Below are positions 1-8,943 of a stretch of 64,000 bases of DNA, in pieces. Every line of letters begins with the position of its first letter. Position 1 is the stretch's first letter. Below the pieces are notes generated by a model. It made no database searches and was not told the origin of the DNA. It saw nothing but the letters and a program-made list of their open reading frames with translations. The position numbers and the translations under genes are program-made. The DNA is taken from NCBI GenBank assembly GCA_000972765.1, contig CP011265.1, positions 1,054,001 to 1,118,000 of the forward strand, in the 5' to 3' direction. The DNA comes from Verrucomicrobia bacterium IMCC26134. GTDB lineage: Bacteria; Verrucomicrobiota; Verrucomicrobiia; Opitutales; Opitutaceae.

Positions 1-825
1 GGTTACACGCGACTGTTTCCCGGCCGCGCCTATCCTCCGGAGAGGCACCCTGACGACCATCAGTTCGACTGGGAGCGCGGGCGCATCCTGCAAAGTTTTC
101 AGATCGTTTTTATCTCGGAGGGTGCAGGCGTGATGGAATCAGGTCGGCCCGGCGCGCCGCTTCGGGTTGAGGGGGGCGCGGTGTTTGTTCTCTTTCCTGG
201 CGTGTGGCACCGTTACGCTCCCGCGCCGGAGATCGGCTGGACGGAACACTGGATCGAGTGCCGTGGCCGGGCGTTCGACCAGGCATTGGCGGAAGGCTTG
301 GTTTCGCCCGCCCGACCACTGATCGCGCCGTCCGACCCGGCGGAGATCGCGCAGCTATTCGCCCGCCTGCACGTCCTCGCTGGTCGGCCGGCGGGTATCG
401 TTCGCGATTCGGCGGCGACGCTCGCGCTTCATTTGTTAAGCCGCCTATGCGAGACGGCGGCGCGATCCGACGGCGGCAAGGCTAGCGTGGCCGAGCGTCT
501 GGAGCGTGCGCGCGGGTTCCTCATGGAGGAGTGTGCCAAGCCCTTCGATGCCCGAGCGGCGGCGGCGGCGGCGGGTTTAGGCGGCTCGCACTTTCGCCAG
601 GCATTTCGTCGGGAATGCGGCATAGGTCCGCGGGCGTTTCATGCCGAGGCGCGGTTGCGCAGGGCGGCTGACCTGCTGGCCAACACGGATCTATCGGCGA
701 AAGAGATCGCGGAGATGCTGGGGTTTTCGTCCGCGTTTCATTTTTCCAACGCCTTCAAGCGCGCGCGCGGCGTGGCTCCCACTTTGTGGCGGGATGCCGA
801 GGCCTCGCGGCGTGCAGGCGAGTGA
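1..825 (+). CDS. AraC-family transcriptional regulator (5' end cut by window edge)
   Basis: The reading frame is open at base 1, so the start codon lies outside the window; 274 residues are visible. The N-terminal part looks like the cupin-type effector-binding half of AraC regulators (a stretch with FPGVWHRYAP is typical of the sugar-sensing barrel). The last roughly 100 residues form the double helix-turn-helix domain: a first helix pair around AAAAGLGGSHFRQAF and a second around SAKEIAEMLGFSSAFHFSNAFKR, with the usual xFSNxFKRxxGxxP signature. Such proteins activate neighbouring catabolic genes on binding a small molecule. No target is visible because the next gene is a convergent RNA helicase. 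The ligand cannot be told from sequence. Confidence 0.9.
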   Translation, partial: GYTRLFPGRAYPPERHPDDHQFDWERGRILQSFQIVFISEGAGVMESGRPGAPLRVEGGAVFVLFPGVWHRYAPAPEIGWTEHWIECRGRAFDQALAEGLVSPARPLIAPSDPAEIAQLFARLHVLAGRPAGIVRDSAATLALHLLSRLCETAARSDGGKASVAERLERARGFLMEECAKPFDARAAAAAAGLGGSHFRQAFRRECGIGPRAFHAEARLRRAADLLANTDLSAKEIAEMLGFSSAFHFSNAFKRARGVAPTLWRDAEASRRAGE

Positions 826-837
826 ACCGGCGCTGGA

Positions 838-2277
838 TCAGCGGCGACCGCTGCTGCGGGTCTGCCAGTGTGCGCCGGGGCGGCCTTTTTGGACGAGGGG
901 ATCGGGCACGCGGTCTTTGTTGTGCTGCTGGCCGCCGCTACCCTTGCCGCCGGTCGTGCCGGGCAGCGGTGCGCGGGGCTCGTTGTGGTCGGCGCGGCGG
1001 GGCGGCGAAGAGGGCCGCGGAGCGCCGTGGGCTGCAAAGCGTCCGCCGCCTTGCGGCGCGGGACCTGGGCCACGGCTCGGACCGCGTCCGCCTCCGCCGA
1101 AGCGGGGGCGGCGGTTCTCGTCCTCGGTGCCGGGTGCGGGAGCGGCGACCTTGGCTTTGTAGTCAAAGCCTTCGAGGTAGAGTTGCGGGATCTTGGCGTT
1201 GATAAATTTCTCGATTGCGCGGACTTCGCCGGTCTGGTCGGGCGAGACGAGGGTGAAGGCGTCGCCCTCCGCGGCGGCGCGACCGGTGCGGCCGATGCGA
1301 TGCACGTAGTCGTCGGGCGTGCCGGGGATGTCGTAGTTGATGACGTGGGTGACGCCCTGGACGTCGAGGCCGCGCGCTGCGATGTCGGTGGCTACCATGA
1401 CCTCGTAGCGGCCCTCTTTGAAGCCGGTGAGGGCGTCCTTGCGCTGGCCCTGGCTGCGGTTGCCGTGGAGGACGGCAACGGAGTGCTTCTCGGCCTTGAG
1501 TTTCTTGGCGATTTTGTCGGCGCCGTGCTTGGTGCGGGTGAAGACGATGACGCTGTGGAAATCGGTCTTCTCTAGCAACGCCAGCAGCAGGGTGAACTTG
1601 AGGTGCATCGGCACCGGATAGATGGCGTGGGTGACGCTCTCGTTGACCGAGCGCTGACGACCGATGCTGATGCGGGCGGGGTCTTTGAGGGCGAAGCGGG
1701 CGACGGCCTCGATCTCAGGCGGCACGGTGGCCGAGAAGAACAGGGTCTGCCGGACCTTCGGGCACATCGCCACGATCTTTTTGACGTCGTTGATAAAACC
1801 CATGTCCAGCATGCGGTCCACTTCGTCGAGGACGAGGATCTCGATCTTGTCGAGGCGCACTTCGCGCTCGTTGAGGAAGTCCATCAAGCGGCCCACGGTG
1901 GCGACGACGATGTCGGCGCCGGCGCGAATGTCGGAGCGTTGTTTGCCATAGCCGACGCCGCCGTGGAGCAGGGCGCGACGGGAGTCGGTGAACTTGCCGA
2001 ACTCCATGAACGCCTCGTCCACCTGGGCGGCCAGTTCACGGGTGGGCTCCAGCACGAGCACGCGGGGGCCGCCGGCTTTATGGGGGCCGAGGCGATTGAG
2101 AATCGGCAGCGCGAAGGCGGCGGTTTTACCGGTGCCGGTCTGGGCGGAGGCAATGAGATCGCGGCCGGAGAGGACGACGGGAATGGCCTGCTCCTGAACG
2201 GGTGAAGGCGTGGTGTAACCCTTGGCCTCGATGGCGCGGAGGAGGCTGGTATGAAGACCGAGTTTTGTGAAAGGCAT
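838..2277 (-). CDS. DEAD-box ATP-dependent RNA helicase, RhlE-like
   Basis: 479 residues from ATG at 2277; a TTG two codons upstream is a less likely start. All helicase-core motifs are present: Q-motif region, motif I AQTGTGKT (45-52), PTRELA, motif II DEVD (151-154), SAT (182-184) and HRIGRTGR. Motif II reads DEVD instead of the name-giving DEAD, a conservative change that keeps the catalytic Asp-Glu. After the core (about residue 375) comes a basic Gly/Arg/Pro-rich tail with RGG-like patches, a common non-specific RNA-binding extension in RhlE-type enzymes. Likely role is RNA remodelling in ribosome assembly or mRNA decay in the cytoplasm. It is divergent from the fused sugar kinase gene next door, about 100 bases apart. 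Confidence 0.93.
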   Translation of the reverse strand: MPFTKLGLHTSLLRAIEAKGYTTPSPVQEQAIPVVLSGRDLIASAQTGTGKTAAFALPILNRLGPHKAGGPRVLVLEPTRELAAQVDEAFMEFGKFTDSRRALLHGGVGYGKQRSDIRAGADIVVATVGRLMDFLNEREVRLDKIEILVLDEVDRMLDMGFINDVKKIVAMCPKVRQTLFFSATVPPEIEAVARFALKDPARISIGRQRSVNESVTHAIYPVPMHLKFTLLLALLEKTDFHSVIVFTRTKHGADKIAKKLKAEKHSVAVLHGNRSQGQRKDALTGFKEGRYEVMVATDIAARGLDVQGVTHVINYDIPGTPDDYVHRIGRTGRAAAEGDAFTLVSPDQTGEVRAIEKFINAKIPQLYLEGFDYKAKVAAPAPGTEDENRRPRFGGGGRGPSRGPGPAPQGGGRFAAHGAPRPSSPPRRADHNEPRAPLPGTTGGKGSGGQQHNKDRVPDPLVQKGRPGAHWQTRSSGRR

Positions 2278-2360
2278 GGGCAATTGCCAAGTAGCTGGAC
2301 GCTAAACGCGAGGGGAAAAACCCAGGCGGGGGTCGTGTATTCGGCTCGACGCAAGCCCGC

Positions 2361-2375
2361 CGACGTTAAACGTCG
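2361..2375. promoter_or_regulatory. Short inverted repeat just upstream of the fused kinase start
   Basis: Perfect 6-base arms CGACGT and ACGTCG separated by TAA, ending four bases before the ATG at 2380. It could be an operator or a small RNA hairpin over the ribosome-binding region, which otherwise lacks a clear Shine-Dalgarno. Chance occurrence is quite possible. Confidence 0.25.
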
Positions 2376-2379
2376 GGCC

Positions 2380-3507
2380 ATGATTCGCGTCTTTGTCTCA
2401 GGTTGCTACGATATCGTCCACGCCGGCCACGTGCAGTTTTTCCGTGAAGCGCGGGCCTTGGGCGATCATCTCACGGTGAGTTTCGCATCGAGCGAAGTGC
2501 TGTGGATTCATAAGCAGCGGCGCAGTTCCCTGCCCGACGACCACAAGCAGGCGCTCATCGCCGCGCTCGGTTGCGTGGATGACGTCGTGGTGGGGTGCGG
2601 CACCGATGAGGGAATCGACTTCCGAGAACATTTTTTGCGCATCCGCCCGCAGATCCTTGCTGTCACCGAGGACGATAAATACTCGCCGCTTAAGAAAGCC
2701 CTCTGCGCCGAGGTGGGTGCCGAGTATGTCGTTCTACCAAAGACTCCCCCGCAGTTTGCTCCCATCTCGACCAGTGAGATCGTGCGTTGGATCAAAGCCC
2801 CGGCGGTCGCGCCCCTGAGGGTGGATTTTGGCGGTGGCTGGCTGGATGTGCCTCGTTTTGCTCGTCCAGGCACCTATGTGGTGAACTGTGCAATCTCGCC
2901 GACGGTTTCGTTGCGAAGCTGGACTTATGAGCGTAACGCCGGCCTTGGCGGCAGCGGTGCATGGGCGCTGCTGAATGGTAAAAACGGCGTCAGTGCCGAG
3001 CTCGATCTTGGGGTGGGTTGGCAGGATCCCGCCGTGGTGGTGGAGACGGGGCTCTGTGTGTGGCGAAGTGGGGCCCGCCCTGATCTGGAGGTGAAGACAT
3101 CGGGTGATTTTCTGCGCGGATGCATGGCGATTTACTGGACCGGATCCACTCACGATACACCGGGTAACGTGGACAACCTGCGTGACTTCGACGCCATAGC
3201 CCGGGCCGGCGCACTCGCCCGCGAAGCGGTCTGGGCCAATGATCTCAGCAAGCTCGCCGAAGCGGTGCGGGTTTCCTATTCCATGCAGATAGGAGAAAAA
3301 ATGGACCCGCTGCCCGGAGATCCGGCTGCCGGCCCGGCCGGCAGCGCTGCACTCGGCGGAGTATCGCCTTTGGCATGGAAATACTGCGGCGGCGGCCATG
3401 GCGGCTACGCGCTTTATTTGTGTAAAGACGCCGCTGATCGTGATCTTTTGTGCGCCCAGTCCGGGTTCCGGGCCATAGAGCCTTACGTCGCTTTGGCGGG
3501 TATCTGA
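2380..3507 (+). CDS. Cytidylyltransferase-like / GHMP kinase fusion protein
   Basis: 375 residues from ATG 2380; an in-frame upstream ATG at 2251 would add 43 non-conserved residues overlapping the divergent helicase. Residues 1-137 are a nucleotidyltransferase domain of the cytidylyltransferase fold: nucleotide-binding HAGH (14-17) and a C-terminal ISTSEIV (129-135) matching the ISSTxIR motif. Residues 144-352 resemble GHMP kinases of the HddA/fucokinase type: APLRVDFGGGWLDVP (144-158), a modified phosphate loop GLGGSGAWA (188-196) and the C-terminal glycine motif CGGGHGGYA (336-344). The kinase part is short, about 210 residues against 300 or more in typical members. The pairing of a sugar kinase with a nucleotidyltransferase suggests successive phosphorylation and activation of a sugar, as in HldE (which uses an unrelated PfkB kinase) or plant FKGP. 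The substrate is unknown. Confidence 0.75.
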   Translation: MIRVFVSGCYDIVHAGHVQFFREARALGDHLTVSFASSEVLWIHKQRRSSLPDDHKQALIAALGCVDDVVVGCGTDEGIDFREHFLRIRPQILAVTEDDKYSPLKKALCAEVGAEYVVLPKTPPQFAPISTSEIVRWIKAPAVAPLRVDFGGGWLDVPRFARPGTYVVNCAISPTVSLRSWTYERNAGLGGSGAWALLNGKNGVSAELDLGVGWQDPAVVVETGLCVWRSGARPDLEVKTSGDFLRGCMAIYWTGSTHDTPGNVDNLRDFDAIARAGALAREAVWANDLSKLAEAVRVSYSMQIGEKMDPLPGDPAAGPAGSAALGGVSPLAWKYCGGGHGGYALYLCKDAADRDLLCAQSGFRAIEPYVALAGI

Positions 3508-3563
3508 GCCTCGGACGTTTTTTGTTCTCTGCTTTATGCTTCGACGCAGACACTCTTTGCGTC

Positions 3564-5546
3564 ATGGAAAAACGTCCCTTTAAAGATTTGGGCCTCTCGC
3601 CCGATGTTCTCAAGGCCATCGACAAGATGGGCTTTGAGGAAGCCTCGCCGATTCAAACTGCGGTCATCCCGTTGCTGCTCGAGGGCCGCGACGTCGTCGG
3701 CCAGTCAGCCACCGGATCGGGTAAAACCGTCGCATTCGGCGTTCCCGCCGTCGAAGCAATCGACCCCGCCATCCGAAAGCCCCAGGCCCTTATTCTCTGC
3801 CCGACCCGCGAGCTCGCCGTGCAAGTCGCCGAGGAAATTGGTAAACTCGCCTACTTTAAAAAAGGGGTGCGCGAAGTGCCCATCTACGGCGGCCAGAGCT
3901 ACGAGCGCCAGTTCCGCGCCCTCGAAGCCGGAGCGCAGATCGTGATCGGCACGCCCGGTCGCGTGATGGATCACATGGAGCGCGGCACCCTGCCGCTCGA
4001 CGCCCTCAAGCTCGTCGCCCTCGACGAAGCCGATCGCATGTTGGACATGGGTTTCCGTGACGACATCGAGCGCATCCTCGCAGCCACCCCGGCCGGCCGC
4101 CAGTTGCTGTTTTTCTCGGCCACGATGCCGCCGCCGATCAAGCAGCTCATCCAGCGCTACGCCAAGGACCCGGCCTGGGTGAAGATCGAGGCCCTCGCGC
4201 AAAACGCGCCGCAGGTTGAGCAGGTTTACTTCGAGGTGGACCGCCGCTCGAAGATCGAGGCACTCACCCGCCTGATCGATATCAACGATTTTCGCTTCGG
4301 TATCGTGTTCTGCGCGACCAAGCTGATGGTGGACGACCTCGCCGAGCACCTTGGCTCGCGCGGCTACTCGGTGGACCGCCTGCACGGCGACATCACCCAG
4401 GCGAACCGCAACAAGGTCATGGACAAGTTCCGCCGCCGTGGCTTCGAGTTCCTGATCGCCACCGACGTCGCCGCCCGCGGCCTCGATGTGGACGATCTCG
4501 AGGTGGTTTTCAACTACGACCTGCCCAACGATTCCGAGGACTACACCCACCGCGTCGGCCGCACCGGTCGTGCGGGGCGCAAGGGCAAAGCCTTTACCTT
4601 CGTCTCGGGCCGCGAGGTTTACGGTCTGCAGAACATGATCCGTTTCGCGAAGCTGAAGATCCGCCGCGAAAACATTCCCTCTCTCGATCAAGTCGAAGAA
4701 GCCCGCGAAAACGTGTTTTTCGAGCGCCTGCGCGCCACCCTTGATGCCGGGATGTTCCGCAAGCAGGACCGCATGATCGACCGCTTGCTCGAGCAGGGAT
4801 ACCCGAGCACCGATATCGCCTCCGCGCTGATCCATCTCATGAACGGTGGCGCGGCCGGCGATCCGTCTGCGAGCGGCGAGAGTGCGGCGGCGGCCCGTCC
4901 TTACGATGACGAGAGCGGTCCGGCACCCGCGCTGCCTGCGCCGCCCGCGATCAGTGTCGCTCCGGTTCCGGCCCTTGCCCCCGCCCCCAAGCCCGCAGCC
5001 AAGGCTGCTTTGAAGTCCGCGCTGCCACCCGGCTACGTCGCGCCATCAGCCAGGCCGGCATCGGACGAAGCGCCGGCGGTGTCCACGTTCAAGCCCGCGA
5101 TCAAGCCCGCCGCCAAGGCTGAGGGCTGGAAGGCCGCTCCATTCGCCAAAACCAAGGTTGCTGCGCCCAAGTCCGATCCTCGTCCCGGCGAAGTCGGCGC
5201 CGACACTCCGCGCGAGGGCGATGACGAAGCGGTTCGTCCGTCCAAACAAAAATACGAGCGCGCCGCCCGCACCGGACGCGAGCCCGGCTTCACCACGATT
5301 TATCTGAACGTTGGCCGCAAGAACCTCGTCACCCCGGCTGACATCGTCGGCAAGGTGGCGGGTGTCACCCGGTTGCCGTCCTCGGTGGTGGGTGCAATGG
5401 ACATCCATCAGCGCCACACGTTGGTGGATGTGAGCAGCGCCAACGCCGAACTAATCGTGACCAAGATGAGTGGCATTCGACTCAAAAATATCGCGCTTGC
5501 ACCTGCCTTGGCCACCGACGCGCACCGCGCCGAACCTCGGGATTGA
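3564..5546 (+). CDS. DEAD-box RNA helicase with C-terminal DbpA RNA-binding domain
   Basis: 660 residues from ATG 3564; the frame extends upstream to 3450 but that part overlaps the previous gene and is not helicase-like. Motif I SATGSGKT (48-55), PTRELA (80-85), DEAD (154-157), SAT and HRVGRTGR are all intact. A low-complexity Ala/Pro/Lys linker (about 430-570) leads to a C-terminal domain of about 70 residues starting near [17 protein letters not shown], which has the hallmarks of the DbpA/CsdA-type RNA-binding domain. Enzymes of this layout act in ribosome biogenesis or cold-shock RNA unwinding. It is transcribed in the same direction as the kinase fusion, 56 bases downstream of it, and closed by the strong terminator at 5571. 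Confidence 0.94.
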   Translation: MEKRPFKDLGLSPDVLKAIDKMGFEEASPIQTAVIPLLLEGRDVVGQSATGSGKTVAFGVPAVEAIDPAIRKPQALILCPTRELAVQVAEEIGKLAYFKKGVREVPIYGGQSYERQFRALEAGAQIVIGTPGRVMDHMERGTLPLDALKLVALDEADRMLDMGFRDDIERILAATPAGRQLLFFSATMPPPIKQLIQRYAKDPAWVKIEALAQNAPQVEQVYFEVDRRSKIEALTRLIDINDFRFGIVFCATKLMVDDLAEHLGSRGYSVDRLHGDITQANRNKVMDKFRRRGFEFLIATDVAARGLDVDDLEVVFNYDLPNDSEDYTHRVGRTGRAGRKGKAFTFVSGREVYGLQNMIRFAKLKIRRENIPSLDQVEEARENVFFERLRATLDAGMFRKQDRMIDRLLEQGYPSTDIASALIHLMNGGAAGDPSASGESAAAARPYDDESGPAPALPAPPAISVAPVPALAPAPKPAAKAALKSALPPGYVAPSARPASDEAPAVSTFKPAIKPAAKAEGWKAAPFAKTKVAAPKSDPRPGEVGADTPREGDDEAVRPSKQKYERAARTGREPGFTTIYLNVGRKNLVTPADIVGKVAGVTRLPSSVVGAMDIHQRHTLVDVSSANAELIVTKMSGIRLKNIALAPALATDAHRAEPRD

Positions 5547-5570
5547 TAATCATCCGGCGTTGCCTCGGGG

Positions 5571-5601
5571 AAAGCCCGCCCTTCAACGGGCGGGCTTTTT
5601 T
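5571..5601 (+). terminator. Rho-independent terminator after the helicase
   Basis: Perfect 11-base stem (AAAGCCCGCCC with GGGCGGGCTTT), six-base loop, followed by T residues. It sits 25 bases after the helicase stop codon. Confidence 0.9.
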
Positions 5602-5652
5602 ACGCCGTTTCACAGACGTCACGGGGACCCTTCTTGACAGAGAAGCCGTCGA

Positions 5653-5669
5653 GCCCTAGCGGGTAGGGC
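5653..5669 (+). promoter_or_regulatory. Hairpin overlapping the ribosome-binding region of the HNH gene
   Basis: Arms GCCCTA and TAGGGC with loop GCGGG, ending five bases before the ATG at 5675. A consensus TTGACA box lies at 5634-5639, but no good -10 element follows. The hairpin covers the only G-rich stretch that could serve as Shine-Dalgarno, so it may restrict translation. Inference from position only. Confidence 0.35.
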
Positions 5670-5674
5670 CCAAC

Positions 5675-6292
5675 ATGGAGTTCGTTCTCGATCAGCCGGT
5701 GTTGGTGTTAAATCGCCTGTGGCAGGCGGTGAATGTCATTTGCGCGAAACGCGCCTTTGCCCTGCTTTCGCGAGGCCACGCCTCGGTCATTCACCACCAT
5801 GTCGATGACTTTCGGGTTTTCTCGTTCATGGACTGGATGGACTTTTCCCGCGCGAACCCTCCGCTGGAGCAGATCGATGCGGTGCGCACGCCGCGCACGA
5901 CCATCCGTATGCCGCGTGTCATTTTACTGACCTTTTTCGACAAGCTGCCGAGCAAGGAACTAAAGCTTACGCGCGGTAATGTCTTCGCCCGCGACAAGGA
6001 CCTTTGTCAGTATTGCGGCAAGACCTTCCCCCGCGAAGAATTGAATCTCGACCACGTTATTCCGCGTGATCGCGGCGGCAAAACGACGTGGGAGAACATC
6101 GTTTGCTCTTGTATCAAGTGCAATTCGCGCAAGTCCAACCGTCTGCCGCACGAGGCGCACATGCGCCTCATCTGCAAGCCGGTCCGCCCTAAGTGGCGAC
6201 CAGTGATCTCGCTCGTGCTTAATACCCAGCAGCGTGAACGTTGGAAGGACTTCCTCGACCTCGCCTACTGGAATGTGGAGCTGGAAGACTGA
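5675..6292 (+). CDS. HNH endonuclease family protein
   Basis: 205 residues. The C-terminal half carries a zinc-binding HNH module: CQYC (C111, C114), LNLDHVIPRDRGG with Asp126-His127, Asn141 and a second pair C146/C149. The first 90 residues (starting with the conserved-looking LVLNRLWQAVN) are an N-terminal extension seen in a widespread group of bacterial stand-alone HNH proteins often located near housekeeping genes. No toxin, restriction or phage genes are nearby, so the biological role is unclear; DNA repair or a domesticated homing-type nuclease are both possible. Confidence 0.88.
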   Translation: MEFVLDQPVLVLNRLWQAVNVICAKRAFALLSRGHASVIHHHVDDFRVFSFMDWMDFSRANPPLEQIDAVRTPRTTIRMPRVILLTFFDKLPSKELKLTRGNVFARDKDLCQYCGKTFPREELNLDHVIPRDRGGKTTWENIVCSCIKCNSRKSNRLPHEAHMRLICKPVRPKWRPVISLVLNTQQRERWKDFLDLAYWNVELED

Positions 6293-6413
6293 GGCGTTAC
6301 GAGGTCCTCGTCGGTGGGGCGCTTGGCAGTTCCTTCCCGCGGGTAGTTTGGCCGCGGCTCGGAACTATACTATTCTGAACGCGCGCCTCCGGCGGATGAG
6401 TTTCTCATGATCG

Positions 6414-7220
6414 CTAGGGCGTCTCGGTCAGGACGCTGTAGAATATCCGGTTAAGAATCGTTGCGTTGTCCGTAAAGGTGAGACTGGAGCCGCTGACTTG
6501 AGAGGTGGCGCCGCTCACCGGCGCCCAGAATCCGGGGCCAAGGTCGGTGCAGCTCCATAGAGTCTGGGACGCGCCGCTGTTCTGTGCCACGGTGAGGCTG
6601 AAGCCGGTGCCGCTCGTCCCGAAAGCGGTGACGGCTGGCTTGGTCGCCGTGGCGTAGGTGGTGACCGTGCCGCTGCTTGTGCCGGCGGGGAGGCCGTTGG
6701 TCACGACTTTGGTCCAGCTGGTGTAGTTTGGGATTTCTCCGAGCATGGTGCCGGAGAAGGCGGGCCAGCCACCGTTGGCGCACGGGGCGGTGTTGGCGCC
6801 GCCAAGGTGCCATTTTCCAAAATGTTTGAGTTGGTAGCCCAAGTCGCTGTTGGCGGCGAAGGCGTCGGGCAGAGTGAATTCGGAGGCCTTGAGTGCATTG
6901 CCGGCTGCGGCGGAGAAGACATTACCCGTGCCGGTGCGTAGGCCATAGCGGCCGGTGAGAATGCAGGAACGGGTGGGCGAACAAACAGGGTAGGCGTAGG
7001 CGTTGGTAAACCGCACACCGGCGGCGGCGAGGGTGGCTATCTGCGGGGTCGGGGAGACGCTGGCCCCCTGGCTCATGTTATAGAGCGGACTGGCGTCGGT
7101 GCCGTAGTCGTCTGCGATGATCAGCAGAATGTTGTTCGTGGAGGCAGCACGGGTCGTAGTGACGGCAAGACACCCCAAAGTTATGACTCCGACAACGACA
7201 AGCAGTCGTTTATAAGCCAT
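6414..7220 (-). pseudogene. Sulfatase with internal deletion (N-terminal catalytic part joined to C-terminal sandwich domain)
   Basis: An open frame of 268 residues from ATG 7220 (an ATG ten codons further upstream also exists). It starts with a signal peptide (MAYKRLLVVVGVITLGCLAV, cut near TRA-A). Next come sulfatase N-terminal motifs: metal-binding ADDYG (36-40), the formylglycine site CSPTR (Cys80) with GRYGLRTG, and FGKWHLGG (134-141). At about residue 191 (near 6650) the protein jumps to a C-terminal module of roughly 70 residues (FSLT...LWSCTDLG...FTD...RIFYSV) that resembles the beta-sandwich tail of exported verrucomicrobial enzymes. The second half of the sulfatase fold, with the remaining metal and substrate residues, is absent (full enzymes have 450 or more residues). 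Most likely an in-frame deletion derivative without activity. A functional short protein cannot be excluded because the frame is intact. Confidence 0.7.
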
Positions 7221-7418
7221 TCGTTTTAACGTTCCTAAACGTGCGGGCATGGGATGGGGCGCAACTATTTTGTAAGGGTAACTCTATCGAACGGGGACGA
7301 GAAGCCGACTATTCAGGTTACATCCACATTTGCGTGTAGAACAAGCAAGAGGGCAGGCTGCTACTGAGGGGGGATGAACTTTTACCTCCGGAAAAACGGC
7401 TGCCTCAGTGAGGGCGGA

Positions 7419-8924
7419 CTACCGCGTAGTTTCCAGCTCCGACCAGCGGACGGTGAGGATCCAAATCGCACAAAAAGTAGTTAGAATCGCCGGATTGTAG
7501 AGCGGGAAATCCATCCAAGAATGCGCCATGATCAGGCCGAGTCCGAGCACGATCAGGATATAGGCCGGTTGGCTCAGGCCGCCCAAGCGGCAAAGACGCC
7601 ATACCAGCCAACCGAGCGCGCATAAAGGCAGGGCGAAGCCGATTATACCGAGCTCTGCGAGCGCCTGGGCGTAGTCGTTGTGGGCGTGGTCCCAGAATAG
7701 CACGTGATCCTTACCGGAGCGGAATATATTCGGGTAGTGCTGCTGTTTTTCGGTGAAAGCATGACGGAAGCTGCCCGCGCCCCATCCGGTCATGGGCTTG
7801 TCTTTGAAGAGGTCCATCGTCGCGTTGCGCGCGCTGATGCGGAAATCGATGTATTCGCTGGTAGCCGGATTGAAGAGTGTGCCCAGTTCGGTCAGGTTTT
7901 TACCCAAATTAAGGTAGGTGGCGCCCAGTCCCATGAAGGCAAACGATACGACGGCAACGATGATGGAGACGGTGCGGTTTCCTTCTTTTTCACCTCCGTA
8001 GATACGCCATAGTCCAAACAGGATCGTTCCAACCACCACATAGACGAGGAGCAGGATCAGCGCGGCGCGCGAGTTACTGACACACACCAGCATGCCGGTG
8101 ATGATGGCGGCAATAGCATAGACAGGAGCGGGACTGCTCCGGACCAAGCGGCGCTGGCTGCGAATCATGTGCCAAGCCATCAGCCCTACAGCGACGAAGG
8201 TGATGAGATTGAAATAGGCGCCGCCATGATTTTCGTAGACGAAGGTGGCTACGGGATGCGCAACCGGCACCTTGATGAACCACAGGATTTTCGATGTATG
8301 GCTGACTTGTTGGAGAATTCCCAAGATGGCGAGCACAGTGCCGTTGAATACCAGGGCACCCAGCACACTCATGACTGCGGTGCGTCGACTCAGTCCGGTC
8401 CAGAGCGCGCACCCGAGCAACCAGATCGAGGCGTATACCGAGAGCATGCGCCAGGCATTCATTTTGCCCACGGGGGCTTCCACGCTGGTGGGCAGCCACG
8501 TGATGTGATCCCGGCTTTGCAGCCACCAGGCGCTTCCGTCAGTCATGCGGGTCCAGGCGGGATTCAAGGCCTGGGTGAGCACATATCCGACGAAAACCAA
8601 ACCGATCCAAAAAACAGGGAAACGAATCAATCTCAGGATGGGGTTAATGCGAAAAGGGCCCTCCGGTGAGTATTCGTTTTCATACTGTCTCGGCAGCAGG
8701 GAGAGAACAAAACTGACCAGGGCGAATCCCAGGATAGTAAACTGAGACCAGACATCTCGGGTGCCGATGGCCCAAGGCAGAAAGGAAAGGTGGATGACCG
8801 CGACGATGATGAGGGCGCGTTCTTTCGGGTGAATGGGAACCGGAACGCGTTGTTCGCCGCGAAACGACTGCAAGAGGGCTGCCGCTTGGTTGGGCGGGGT
8901 GGCGGGTGACAGAGGGGGGCGCAC
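7419..8924 (-). CDS. O-antigen ligase / Wzy-type polymerase family membrane protein
   Basis: About 501 residues if a GTG at 8924 is the start; the frame runs further upstream into dxs (to 9176) with non-homologous, proline-rich sequence, so the start is uncertain. It has about ten or more hydrophobic segments, a large periplasmic loop, and the Wzy_C signatures: NSRAALILLL and, after the loop, HAHNDYAQALAELG. These are typical of enzymes that ligate or polymerise lipid-linked polysaccharide at the periplasmic face. It follows dxs on the same strand, starting about 20 bases after its stop or overlapping it, so co-transcription is likely. Ligase and polymerase activities cannot be separated by sequence. 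Confidence 0.82.
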   Translation of the reverse strand: MRPPLSPATPPNQAAALLQSFRGEQRVPVPIHPKERALIIVAVIHLSFLPWAIGTRDVWSQFTILGFALVSFVLSLLPRQYENEYSPEGPFRINPILRLIRFPVFWIGLVFVGYVLTQALNPAWTRMTDGSAWWLQSRDHITWLPTSVEAPVGKMNAWRMLSVYASIWLLGCALWTGLSRRTAVMSVLGALVFNGTVLAILGILQQVSHTSKILWFIKVPVAHPVATFVYENHGGAYFNLITFVAVGLMAWHMIRSQRRLVRSSPAPVYAIAAIITGMLVCVSNSRAALILLLVYVVVGTILFGLWRIYGGEKEGNRTVSIIVAVVSFAFMGLGATYLNLGKNLTELGTLFNPATSEYIDFRISARNATMDLFKDKPMTGWGAGSFRHAFTEKQQHYPNIFRSGKDHVLFWDHAHNDYAQALAELGIIGFALPLCALGWLVWRLCRLGGLSQPAYILIVLGLGLIMAHSWMDFPLYNPAILTTFCAIWILTVRWSELETTR

Positions 8925-8943
8925 GGGCGAGTTCGGTGGTTGA

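Noticed and set aside
3705-4835. Antisense frame of 376 codons opposite the second helicase
   Set aside because: The helicase motifs on the plus strand are intact; the antisense text is a codon-bias shadow.
7371-7430. Short frame with a G-rich leader after the O-antigen ligase gene
   Set aside because: Only 17 codons and runs into the ligase stop; no pattern suggesting a peptide.
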